NCBI GenBank assembly: GCA_905176665.1
Contig: CAJINA010000231.1
Coordinates: 31,776 to 95,775, forward strand
Direction of reading: 5' to 3'
DNA from: Olavius algarvensis Delta 4 endosymbiont
GTDB lineage: Bacteria; Desulfobacterota; Desulfobacteria; Desulfobacterales; CAJINA01
Length of the DNA: 64,000 nt
This document shows positions 27,149 through 34,615 of the stretch, piece by piece (positions within the stretch are counted from its first letter, which is position 1; each line of letters begins with the position of its first letter). The notes under the pieces were generated by a model that was given only the letters and a program-made list of their open reading frames with translations, was not told where the DNA came from and did no database searches. Made by a program: the position numbers and the translations under genes.

Positions 27149-27487
27149 CTAAACCGCGTCTTGCCCGGTTTCGCCCGTTCTAATCCTGATAGCCTGGGAC
27201 ACCGGCATGACAAAAATCTTACCGTCTCCGATCTTGCCGGTGCCGGCATTGTCTTTGATCGCCGCGATCACGCCATCGGTCAGGGCCTCCTCGACGACAA
27301 CGTCTATCTTGATTTTCGGGATAAAATCGACTTGGTACTCGGCTCCTCGATAAATTTCCTTGTGTCCGCGCTGCCGACCAAACCCCCTGCTCTCACTAAT
27401 GGTCATGCCGGTAACGCCGATTTCGTTCAATGCACTTTTCACCTCATCCAACTTGAACGGTTTGATAATCGCTTCTACCTTGTTCAT
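27149..27487 (-). CDS. glnB: Nitrogen regulatory protein PII
   Basis: PII proteins sense 2-oxoglutarate, ATP/ADP and, by uridylylation, glutamine; they control glutamine synthetase adenylylation, NtrB and the Amt channel. The 112-residue protein has the T-loop with the uridylylation tyrosine at Tyr51 (RGAEYQVDFIPK), the B-loop TGKIGDGKIFV and the C-loop near RIRTGE. TTGGAGG precedes the ATG. Whether it is the GlnB or GlnK paralogue cannot be settled by sequence; being near amt suggests GlnK, but it is separated from it by trxA and has its own promoter. Confidence 0.95.
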   Translation of the reverse strand: MNKVEAIIKPFKLDEVKSALNEIGVTGMTISESRGFGRQRGHKEIYRGAEYQVDFIPKIKIDVVVEEALTDGVIAAIKDNAGTGKIGDGKIFVMPVSQAIRIRTGETGQDAV

Positions 27488-27803
27488 TTAAAGCCTCCAA
27501 AATTTCAATGTGTGTTCCCAGGGTACCTCGCTTAATAGCAATGGGCATGCCAGCCGATTTAGAAAAAAGTAATATAGCCATAACTATTTATTATTAAAAG
27601 ATATAACCTTTGATATCGACCAAGACCACCCCTCGATAATTAAAGTACATATATGCAACATAGATATCATTTGGTTTCAAATATGTAACATGAGTTCGAG
27701 TCCGGCCGCATCTTCCCGAATGCCGGCACCGCCCTCTTGCACACTGCCAAAAAATTTTCTATATTAGTGAAATCCCTGCAAACAACAAAGGTGGGCCGCC
27801 GCC
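27488..27803. other. Divergent intergenic region between glnB and the coiled-coil gene
   Basis: Contains the sigma-54 promoter of glnB. Further right, two similar stretches, ATATATGCAACAT (27649) and AAATATGTAACAT (27679), form an imperfect direct repeat about 30 bases apart that could bind a regulator. No gene is seen. Confidence 0.4.
27537..27552 (-). promoter_or_regulatory. Sigma-54 (-24/-12) promoter of glnB
   Basis: The minus strand reads TGGCATGCCCATTGCT, matching TGGCAC-N5-TTGCW except T for C at the sixth position; the GG and GC doublets have the correct spacing. It lies 50 bases before the glnB start. Confidence 0.8.
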
Positions 27804-28139
27804 ATGATAGAAAAAGAAAAAGCCGAAACAATCCTCGCCGAAATCCGACAACAGGTCAAAGCGGGCAATACAGACAGCATCTCTTTTTCCTCACAAACAA
27901 TATTGTGGATGGCTGAGAGCCTGGTAGAAGCCATAGCCGAAGTAGGAAAGGTCCAGGAGCAAAAGGAAGCCGCCCTCCGGGAAATTACCGCCAAACATGA
28001 ACGGACTGCAGATGAATTAAAAACCCTGAAGGAAGATTACTTTAAGCTCACGCAGGAATTCAGAAAGCATGAAACCAGTGGCATCGCCATGGAATCGAAG
28101 GAAAAACTGCTTAAAAAATGGCGCCGTGAATCAAAATAG
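27804..28139 (+). CDS. Small coiled-coil protein of unknown function
   Basis: A 111-residue, highly charged protein. After a helical first half, residues 55-90 (QKEAALREITAKHERTADEL and onward) have the heptad pattern of a coiled coil, and the end is basic (KKWRRESK). No signal, membrane segment or known domain is seen. Start at the ATG at 27804; the nearby upstream sequence has only a weak AAGG. It is isolated between glnB and the riboswitch. I do not recognise it. Confidence 0.6.
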   Translation: MIEKEKAETILAEIRQQVKAGNTDSISFSSQTILWMAESLVEAIAEVGKVQEQKEAALREITAKHERTADELKTLKEDYFKLTQEFRKHETSGIAMESKEKLLKKWRRESK

Positions 28140-28191
28140 AGCGCCAATTCTGCGACACACCGCCCACCCGCCCCCTTTTTGCAAAATGCGC

Positions 28192-28218
28192 TAATCGTTT
28201 TGCAAATTGCAACGATTA
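28192..28218. repeat. Inverted repeat TAATCGTT-N11-AACGATTA
   Basis: A perfect eight-base inverted repeat with an 11-base AT-rich spacer (itself containing GCAAATTGC), lying 115 bases before the riboswitch. It could be an operator or part of the promoter region of the riboswitch-controlled gene; no regulator is identified. Confidence 0.5.
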
Positions 28219-28331
28219 TCGCCCTTCAATTGGCAACCATTCTATGCCCTTACCTATCAAGAGGCTGATTTAATGCGTCTTTTCAAATTCATCTTTTTTG
28301 GCACCCATCTTGCTCAATCAAATCAGCAGTA

Positions 28332-28420
28332 GTTCCATTTATTGATAAAGCCAAACCCACCGGGAGGTGGGGGCGGAAAGCCACGGGTCTTGAACAGAGA
28401 CAGCCGGGTTGCCAGGGAAC
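28332..28420 (+). ncRNA. Cyclic-dinucleotide (GEMM-I) riboswitch aptamer
   Basis: The conserved core of the GEMM-I aptamer is present in order: GCCAAACC, a CACC-GGGA-GGTG hairpin with a GNRA loop, GGGGCGGAAAGCC, then ACGGGTCT paired with AGACAGCC, and the receptor GCCGGGTTGCC. The ends GTTCC and GGAAC can close the outer stem. GEMM-I binds c-di-GMP; a subclass common in Geobacter-like deltaproteobacteria binds 3',3'-cGAMP, and which ligand applies here is not decided. A terminator hairpin follows directly, so it should regulate the secreted protein gene at 28514 by transcription termination. Confidence 0.88.
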
Positions 28421-28428
28421 CAACATCG

Positions 28429-28466
28429 AGCCGATCTGCCCTGGAATTCGGGCATATCGGCTTTTT
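28429..28466 (+). terminator. Riboswitch expression platform: rho-independent terminator
   Basis: AGCCGAT pairs with ATCGGCT and GCCC with GGGC inside it (a two-base internal loop between), followed by five T. It starts nine bases after the aptamer and ends about 48 bases before the start codon of the controlled gene. The left arm overlaps sequence close to the 3' end of the aptamer stem, as expected for a ligand-dependent switch. Confidence 0.85.
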
Positions 28467-28513
28467 CTGTTCCGGACGGCAAACGTAACCTGACGTGCCA
28501 AAAGGAGTTCAAC

Positions 28514-29023
28514 ATGAAAACAAACAAACCCATCCAGGCAACCTTAATCGTGGCCTTGTGCACCGCGATTTTCATTGGCCTGGTATCCACCGCTGGCGCT
28601 GACGACGGCCGGGTCATTGCCAGATGCAGCCTGGTGGAAAAAAGTTTCGTAAAAACTGTTCATTACGATGTCAAAGCGCGCAATCTGCGCTGGCAGGTCA
28701 GTAAAAGCGCGGGCAAATATCCCTGGGTGCGGGCCAAGCTGGAAGGCAACCCCGAGGGCGATATGATCCCCGAAACCGAGCTTGCCAAAAACGAGTTCCC
28801 AACTGAGAAAGAAAAGGCGGTCCTGGCCACCATGCAGTTCGTGGCTTCGGACGACCGCCCATTCAACCTTGGAAAAGCGGCCCTGGGTGAAGTCGCCCTC
28901 GCGGTTTACCCGGCCGTCGAGAAACCGGTCCGTTACGCCCTGGTTAAAAAGAACGGCAAACTGTTGATCACGCATCGACAAACCCCGTCGGCGATACAGC
29001 TAACCTATCATGTTAACCGGTAG
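28514..29023 (+). CDS. Secreted protein of unknown function under riboswitch control
   Basis: A 169-residue protein with a Sec signal peptide (KTNKPIQATLIVALCTAIF..., cleavage likely after STAGA). The mature part has no membrane segment, a single cysteine (RCSLV), and a mixed beta-type composition with many Lys and Pro; no domain is recognised. AAAGGAG precedes the ATG. It is the only gene between the riboswitch terminator and a bidirectional terminator at 29049, so it is the sole target of the switch. Given the ligand, a role at the cell surface (matrix, pili or extracellular electron transfer) is a reasonable guess, not an observation. Confidence 0.8.
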   Translation: MKTNKPIQATLIVALCTAIFIGLVSTAGADDGRVIARCSLVEKSFVKTVHYDVKARNLRWQVSKSAGKYPWVRAKLEGNPEGDMIPETELAKNEFPTEKEKAVLATMQFVASDDRPFNLGKAALGEVALAVYPAVEKPVRYALVKKNGKLLITHRQTPSAIQLTYHVNR

Positions 29024-29048
29024 GGATCTGCCCCTATCTGCGGCAACC

Positions 29049-29079
29049 GGGGTGCCGATCGCCACCTGATCGGCGCCCC
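29049..29079. terminator. Strong hairpin terminator between the secreted-protein gene and ykgJ-like gene
   Basis: GGGGTGCCGATC and GATCGGCGCCCC form a 12-base stem (one T-G pair) with a seven-base loop between convergent genes; a CTTTTT run lies 14 bases after it on the plus strand. Confidence 0.65.
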
Positions 29080-29109
29080 GCTGCGGCTGCTGCTTTTTGC
29101 TGCTACGCG

Positions 29110-29631
29110 CTAGTCGCCCGAGTCCGCCCCATACTTGTCGATCAACTCCCCCAGGGCTTCCCTGAGTCGGTTTATGTCTTTGCCAAAACGCTCCTTGTAA
29201 TCCCAATAGTCCGATCCGGCCAGACAGGGATAGGCCACGGTACAAACGGCAGGCCGGTTTTCAAAGGAAAATATGCAACCATTGCGCTGTAGCAGAGGGC
29301 ACTGATAGAACCTGTCACCGGCAGTGCGAACCTGAGTGGTCAAGGCAGCCCTCTCGGCGGCTTGCAGGTTGAAGACCGCTGCCAAAAAGTCCACCCGGGA
29401 CAGTCGTTTGGGAAAATGCCAGCGACAGCATTCTCCCGCGCAAACCGCAATTGACCGGCGGCATCTTTCCGCATAGCCGAGGGCCCGGGCCCGTTCCTCG
29501 ATTTTAGTTTTTATAGACATTAATGCGGCTATCAATTCTCCGGCCTCCGCGACGGCCGGCAAATCCATTTTAGCGAGGGCCCGCAGGGCTGCCTCCAGTT
29601 CAGCGGCCATGGCCTGCCTGAGTTTACGCAA
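29110..29631 (-). CDS. YkgJ-like cysteine-cluster protein
   Basis: A 173-residue protein with the C-x-x-x-C-C pattern (CAGECC) followed by CPLLQRNGCIF, then the RPAVC and YPCLAG cysteines, which is the arrangement of the YkgJ family of putative zinc- or Fe-S-binding proteins. The first 55 residues form an Ala/Leu/Glu-rich helix. The start is uncertain: the frame opens with TTG at 29631, with an ATG at 29610. Function of the family is not established. A second family member lies at 47694. Confidence 0.8.
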   Translation of the reverse strand: MRKLRQAMAAELEAALRALAKMDLPAVAEAGELIAALMSIKTKIEERARALGYAERCRRSIAVCAGECCRWHFPKRLSRVDFLAAVFNLQAAERAALTTQVRTAGDRFYQCPLLQRNGCIFSFENRPAVCTVAYPCLAGSDYWDYKERFGKDINRLREALGELIDKYGADSGD

Positions 29632-29834
29632 TTCTTCAGCGTGGTCTTTGGATATCTGGCGTCCGTTCAGCGCGTCCTCCCCGGCTTCGCAGTTCAGCCT
29701 CCTGCTACCACTGTCTTATTTTGCAGTCAAATCTTAATATTCGGACTGCCGCCGCCTTTACGGTTGCAATTGAAATGGCAATGCTTATTATGGCTGCCAG
29801 TGTATTTGGGACCACTAGAGCAAGAGGGGAACAT

Positions 29835-31664
29835 TTGAAAGACATCAAAAAGCTTCGCAATATCGCCATCATCGCCCATGTCGACCACGGGAAAACCACC
29901 CTGGTGGATGCCATGTTTCGCCAGAGCGGGATGTTTCGTGAAAACCAGGTGGTCGACGACCGCATCATGGACAGCATGGACCTGGAAAGAGAACGGGGCA
30001 TCACCATCGCGGCCAAAAACTGCTCGGTAACTCGCGGCGATACCACCATCAACATTCTCGACACACCGGGGCATGCTGATTTCGGCGGTGAGGTGGAACG
30101 CGCCCTTTCGATGGTGGACGGTGCCATCCTGTTGGTGGACGCTTCCGAGGGTCCTTTGCCCCAAACAAGGTTTGTCTTGAAAAAGACCCTCGAGGCCGGC
30201 CTCAAAGTCATCGTGGTCATCAATAAAATCGACCGCCAGGACGCCCGGCCGGATGAAGTACTGGACGAAATCTACGACCTGTTCATCGATTTGGACGCCA
30301 CGGATGAACAGCTCGAATTCCCCATGCTGTATGCCGTGGGCCGGGATGGAATCGCCCAGACATCACTTGAGGAAAACGGCACCAACCTGGATGTCCTCTT
30401 CCATATGATCCTCGATGAGATCCCGCCGCCGACCGGTGACCCCACCAAACCCCTGCAGATGCTCGTGGCGGACCTGGGGTATTCCGATTACCTGGGCCGA
30501 CTGGCCATTGGTAAGATCACCAACGGCACAGTCAACCTGAAGGACAAGCTGGCTTGCATCGGAGAGGATGGCCAACCCGCCGACGTCAAGCTGTCCAAGC
30601 TGCAGGTCTATGACGGCCTGGACCTGGCTGCGGTGGAAACTGCGGCTGCCGGCGACATCGCCGTGCTGGCCGGAATCGATGCGGTCCATATCGGCGACAC
30701 CATCTGCCAGAAGGATGAACCGCTCCCGCTTAAAAGACTTACCGTGGATGATCCTACCGTGGCCATGCGATTCGCCATAACCGACTCTCCTTTCAGTGGC
30801 CGGGAAGGCAAGATCGTACAGTCACGCAAAATCAAGGAACGCCTGCTGAAAGAAGCCATGGTCAACGTGGCCATCCAGGTGGATATCCCTGACGGCGGCG
30901 ACAGCTTTACCGTCAAAGGACGGGGTGAATTCCAGATGGCGATTCTCATCGAAACCATGCGGCGGGAAGGGTTTGAACTGTGCGTCGGCCGGCCCAAGGT
31001 CATTTTGAAAAAAATCGATGGCCGCACCCAGGAGCCGATGGAGCAGCTGTTTGTGGATTGTGCTGAAAATTTTATGGGGGTCGTGACGGAGAAACTCTCC
31101 TTGCGCAAGGGGAAAATAGTGGGTTTGGTCAACAACGGCCGCGGCCGGGTAAACCTTGAGTTTTCCATCCCCACCCGCTCTTTGATCGGCTACCGGGATG
31201 AATTTCTCACCGACACGCGGGGCACCGGGATCATGAACTCAATCTTTACCGGCTACGATGACTATCGCGGTGAATTTCCTTCCCGCTATACGGGCTCGCT
31301 GGTGTCGGACCGCCAGGGCAAAGCCGTCCCCTATGCCCTGTTCAACCTCGAACCGCGGGGTCAGCTGTTCATCGAGCCCGGCACGCCGGTCTACGAGGGC
31401 ATGATCATCGGCGAACACAACAAGGCCTCCGACCTGAACGTGAACCCCAGCAAGGAAAAAAAACTCTCCAACGTGCGTGCTGCCGGCAAGGACGACGCGG
31501 TGGTCTGCTCACCCATCAAAGCCATGACGCTGGAACGGGCGCTGAGTTTTGTCCGGGACGACGAGGTCGTGGAAGTGACGCCCAAATCGATAAGGCTCCG
31601 CAAGATTTTGCTCTCGGCCCTGAAACGGAAAACCGCCCGGTATGGCAACGGCCGTAATAAATAA
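29835..31664 (+). CDS. typA: Ribosome-associated translational GTPase TypA/BipA
   Basis: An EF-G-like GTPase that acts on ribosome assembly and stress translation. G1 is AHVDHGKTT, the switch region carries RERGITI, G3 is DTPGHADF and G4 is NKID. The C-terminal domain contains the TypA-type RSLIGYRDEFLTDTRGTG and NVRAAGKDDA. I start it at a TTG at 29835 (reading LKDIKKLRNIAI) because GAGGGG lies just upstream and this gives about 609 residues, the family length; an open frame continues upstream to 29721 with no family similarity. It is monocistronic and convergent with the MocR gene. Confidence 0.93.
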   Translation: MKDIKKLRNIAIIAHVDHGKTTLVDAMFRQSGMFRENQVVDDRIMDSMDLERERGITIAAKNCSVTRGDTTINILDTPGHADFGGEVERALSMVDGAILLVDASEGPLPQTRFVLKKTLEAGLKVIVVINKIDRQDARPDEVLDEIYDLFIDLDATDEQLEFPMLYAVGRDGIAQTSLEENGTNLDVLFHMILDEIPPPTGDPTKPLQMLVADLGYSDYLGRLAIGKITNGTVNLKDKLACIGEDGQPADVKLSKLQVYDGLDLAAVETAAAGDIAVLAGIDAVHIGDTICQKDEPLPLKRLTVDDPTVAMRFAITDSPFSGREGKIVQSRKIKERLLKEAMVNVAIQVDIPDGGDSFTVKGRGEFQMAILIETMRREGFELCVGRPKVILKKIDGRTQEPMEQLFVDCAENFMGVVTEKLSLRKGKIVGLVNNGRGRVNLEFSIPTRSLIGYRDEFLTDTRGTGIMNSIFTGYDDYRGEFPSRYTGSLVSDRQGKAVPYALFNLEPRGQLFIEPGTPVYEGMIIGEHNKASDLNVNPSKEKKLSNVRAAGKDDAVVCSPIKAMTLERALSFVRDDEVVEVTPKSIRLRKILLSALKRKTARYGNGRNK

Positions 31665-31685
31665 AGGGTGTCATCCCCGGCTGAA

Positions 31686-33158
31686 TCAGCCCTTGAGTTT
31701 TGTAACGATCTCCCCCAGCACGGCAATCCCCTTCTCTATCTTTTTGCTCCAGCGAAATCCGCAACTGATCCGGATGAAATTTTTATACTTCCTGGTAGTG
31801 GAACACATGATGCCCGGCAGGATCGCGATCTTGCGCTTGCGAGCCTCGTGAAACACCTGCATGCCGTCCACCGCCGCATCAAGTTCCAACCAAAGGGTCA
31901 GGCCGCCCCTGGGTGCCGTGAGGCAGGTACCCTGGGGAAAATACCGGGCCACTGCCAGGGCGGTGTTGCAGGCCTGGTTCTTCAGGGCCGAGCGCAGGGT
32001 CCGCAGGTGGCGATCATAGCTGCCGCTTTTTAAAAAATCAGCCACTAGATACTGGCCCATGGATGTCGTGGCGATGGATGAATTAAGCTTCAATCGTTTA
32101 ACCTGATCCCGAAAAGCGCCCGGGATAGCCCACCCGATACGCAAACCCGGTGACAGGGTTTTGGAAAATGAAGAGCAATAGAGAACCAGCCCCTTTTTAT
32201 CGAAGGACTGCATGGCCACCGGCCGCCGGCGCCCGAAATAGAGGTCCCCGTGGATATCATCTTCGATGATCGGTATGTCGCGATCGTTGCAAAATGCCAC
32301 CACGGCTTGTTTACGCTCAACCGGCATCTCGAACCCCAGGGGGTTGTGAAAATTGGGAATCAGGATGCAGCCGCTGACCCGGTTGCGGTCAACGGCTTTC
32401 TTGAAGGCCGCCAAATCCAAGCCTGTCTCGGGATCCGTGCAAAGTTCCAGGGCGAACATGCCCAGATCTTCGATCACCTGGAGAATCCAGGGATAGGTCG
32501 GTGACTCCACCACAATGGTCTCACCCGGCCCGGCGATAGCCTGGAGGCAAAGACTGACGGCTTCGATACAACCATTGGTGATGACGATGTCATCCGCGGC
32601 GGCCCGATGGGAAATGGGCAGGGTGCGCTTGGCAATCTGGCGGCGCAACACCAGGCTGCCCATGGGATTCTCATAAAGGGTCAAAAGGTCTTTGAACCGT
32701 GCCGCGGGAATTGATTTTACGGCGGCCATCAACTGTTTGTGGGGCAACAGGTCCGGGTCCACCACCGTGCCGCCCAGGCGCAGCATGCCTGGATCGCCCA
32801 TGGATTCCACGATCGAACTGGCCAGATTGTTAATGGTCACTTTCTTGGGTACGGCCCGGTGCCGCTTGATCTTCGGCGTCGGCAAGATCTGGTGCAAAAG
32901 CGGCTTGACGTAATACCCGGATTTTTGCCGGGCTTCCACTATGCCGCGTTTTTCCAGTTCGATGAACGCCTGGTAAACCGTTGTGATCGACAACCCGGTC
33001 TGGGCATGGAGTTTGCGGATGGAGGGTAGCTTTTCCCCTGCCAGGTAAACCCCCATGTTCACTTTCTGTTCAATTTCTTCGGCCAGTTTCAGGTACCTGA
33101 AGTGGACTTCGCCGGCGGCTGTATCGGCTGCCATCCCGCCCCCCAATCTGTTATGCAT
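31686..33158 (-). CDS. MocR-family transcriptional regulator (GntR wHTH fused to aminotransferase fold)
   Basis: The first 80 residues are a GntR winged helix (GEKLPSIRKLHAQTGLSITTVYQAF). The remaining 400 form a fold-I PLP aminotransferase with the N-P region GYEMP-like FHNPLGFEMP, IIEDDIHGDLYF and the PLP-lysine site SSFSKTLSPGLRIGW. MocR proteins bind PLP or an amino compound as effector and regulate amino-acid, GABA or vitamin B6 genes. It is divergent from a small gene plus azlCD, with repeated TCTGTTAT motifs in the gap, so azlCD is its likely target. At 490 residues it is of usual length. Confidence 0.93.
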   Translation of the reverse strand: MHNRLGGGMAADTAAGEVHFRYLKLAEEIEQKVNMGVYLAGEKLPSIRKLHAQTGLSITTVYQAFIELEKRGIVEARQKSGYYVKPLLHQILPTPKIKRHRAVPKKVTINNLASSIVESMGDPGMLRLGGTVVDPDLLPHKQLMAAVKSIPAARFKDLLTLYENPMGSLVLRRQIAKRTLPISHRAAADDIVITNGCIEAVSLCLQAIAGPGETIVVESPTYPWILQVIEDLGMFALELCTDPETGLDLAAFKKAVDRNRVSGCILIPNFHNPLGFEMPVERKQAVVAFCNDRDIPIIEDDIHGDLYFGRRRPVAMQSFDKKGLVLYCSSFSKTLSPGLRIGWAIPGAFRDQVKRLKLNSSIATTSMGQYLVADFLKSGSYDRHLRTLRSALKNQACNTALAVARYFPQGTCLTAPRGGLTLWLELDAAVDGMQVFHEARKRKIAILPGIMCSTTRKYKNFIRISCGFRWSKKIEKGIAVLGEIVTKLKG

Positions 33159-33204
33159 TAATAATTCGTTTTCTGTATCTGTTATTGTTTAGCAGGTCTG
33201 TTAT
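33147..33204. promoter_or_regulatory. Candidate MocR operator: three direct TCTGTTAT repeats
   Basis: TCTGTTAT occurs at 33147, 33178 and 33197, with a related TTCTGTAT at 33172, all in the same direction between the mocR start and the azlCD operon. MocR proteins typically bind direct repeats in divergent promoter regions. TTGACA at 33208 may be part of the promoter for the azl side. Confidence 0.5.
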
Positions 33205-33283
33205 CAATTGACAAGCTTATCGTTTCGGCCGACCACGGCCGGATAACGCTCAAAACTCGAAACGTTTTGGGGGAGGTAACGAA

Positions 33284-33490
33284 ATGGGGAAACAAATCAA
33301 TCCACAGAAAAAGCTGCCATGGTTTCTTTTCCAGCCGGAAGACACCTCGGGCTGCCAACGCATCCGCAAGATGCCGTGCACCGGCGACGCTGAGTTGACC
33401 GGTGAGGACTACTGGCATGAGACCCTTAAATCTACACTATGGATTGGCCTGTCGATTTGCCTTGCGATGATGCTGGCCCAATTTAATTAA
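33284..33490 (+). CDS. Small single-membrane-segment protein upstream of azlC
   Basis: A 68-residue protein: a polar part with two cysteines (SGCQRIRKMPC) and a C-terminal membrane helix (LWIGLSICLAMMLAQ). GGGGGAGG precedes the ATG at a good distance, and the stop is only 11 bases before azlC, so it is very probably translated and in the azlCD operon. No family is recognised. Because it precedes a two-component permease it may be a small accessory subunit. Confidence 0.65.
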   Translation: MGKQINPQKKLPWFLFQPEDTSGCQRIRKMPCTGDAELTGEDYWHETLKSTLWIGLSICLAMMLAQFN

Positions 33491-33500
33491 GGATCGGGAA

Positions 33501-34193
33501 ATGAGGCTGCAACAGATTCAAAACGGGGCGCTTGCCAACCTGCCGATGGCTGCCAGCGCTTGTGCCTATGGCAGTGTCCTGGGGGTCCTGGCGGCCCAGA
33601 AGGATGTGAGTTGGCTGGAACTGCTGGCCATGAACGTGTCGGTGTTCGCCGGTTCCGCCCAATTTGTGATGGTGGATATGTGGGGCCCGCACCTGCCGGT
33701 CCTGGAGATGGTCTTTGCGGTTATGGTCATCAACCTGCGCTATCTGCTCATCGGGGCCTCCCTCAATCCGGTATTCCAGGGGGCCTCGCTGCCCCAGAAA
33801 TCCATGATCATGCACCTGGTGGCCGACGAAAACTGGGCGGTCACCATGGCAGCCCATCGCCGGTGCACGGCGACCATCTGGTTCCTGTTGGGCGGTGGTC
33901 TCTGCCTGTTTTGTGTCTGGTCTTTCGGAACCCTGTTCGGGCACCGGTTGGGCACCCTGGTACGCAACCCCGAAGCTTGGGCGCTGGACTTCGCTTTTAC
34001 GGCGGTTTTCACCGCCTTGGCCGTCAGCCTGTGGCGCGGGAAAACCGACCTGTTGCCCTGGACCGGGGTAGCCCTTCTCGCGATCATGGCGGAAACACTG
34101 CTCCCCGGAAAGTGGTACATCGTTATCGGCGGCGTAGGCGGTGCCCTGCTGCCACTGCTGCAAAAGGAGCAACCCCATGACATCTCCGGATAA
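33501..34193 (+). CDS. azlC: AzlC-family amino-acid export permease, large subunit
   Basis: AzlC-type proteins export branched-chain amino acids or analogues together with a small AzlD subunit. The 230-residue protein has the family signature SVFAGSAQFVMV, the segment VINLRYLLIGASL and about five to six further membrane helices. It is in one operon with the small gene before it and azlD after it. It is likely controlled by the divergent MocR regulator, whose effector may be an amino acid. Confidence 0.9.
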   Translation: MRLQQIQNGALANLPMAASACAYGSVLGVLAAQKDVSWLELLAMNVSVFAGSAQFVMVDMWGPHLPVLEMVFAVMVINLRYLLIGASLNPVFQGASLPQKSMIMHLVADENWAVTMAAHRRCTATIWFLLGGGLCLFCVWSFGTLFGHRLGTLVRNPEAWALDFAFTAVFTALAVSLWRGKTDLLPWTGVALLAIMAETLLPGKWYIVIGGVGGALLPLLQKEQPHDISG

Positions 34194-34491
34194 CAGTCTG
34201 GCCGTTTTCCTGGCCATCGCCGGGGCCGCCCTGGTGACATACGCGTTTCGTTTCGGCGGTCTGCTACTGTCCGAACGGCTCCCCAGCACCGGAAGCGTTA
34301 AGGATTTCATGGAAGCCCTGCCCGGCACGATTCTCGTGGCCCTGGTAGCGCCCGGTATTGTGGCTGCCGGTTTCTGGGGCTGCGCGGCGGCCCTGGCCAC
34401 CGCCCTGCTGGCCTGGCGCACCAGAAATATTTTCGTAGCCATGCTCAGTGGCATGCTGATCGTGGCGGGGGCGCGCTATTTAGGTTTTTAG
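34177..34491 (+). CDS. azlD: AzlD-family small permease subunit
   Basis: A 104-residue protein with three to four hydrophobic helices and the AzlD-type start LVTYAFRFGGLLLSERLP and FMEALPGTILVALVAPG. The ATG at 34177 overlaps the end of azlC by 17 bases and has AAAGGAG upstream; the frame open from 34141 is not needed. It completes the AzlCD exporter. Confidence 0.9.
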   Translation: MTSPDNSLAVFLAIAGAALVTYAFRFGGLLLSERLPSTGSVKDFMEALPGTILVALVAPGIVAAGFWGCAAALATALLAWRTRNIFVAMLSGMLIVAGARYLGF

Positions 34492-34584
34492 GCCGCAGGC
34501 TGAAGTAAAACCTTGTTCACAGGTGCGTGAAGAGCCGGGAGTGGGATGAAATCTTAAACTTCTGGGTATTTACGAGTGCTTTTA

Positions 34585-34615
34585 CCTTCAGTTTTCAGCC
34601 TTCTTCCTTCCACCT
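34585..34615 (-). repeat. Short purine-rich repeat at the stop codon of the MFS gene
   Basis: On the minus strand the stop TAG is the beginning of TAGGTGGAAGGAAGAAGGC, followed by TGAAAACTGAAGG. A closely similar sequence begins at the stop codon of znuC (59083). Confidence 0.65.

Noticed and set aside
33483..34454. 323-codon open frame on the minus strand opposite azlCD
   Set aside because: Antisense of azlC/azlD, which have clear family motifs and start signals.
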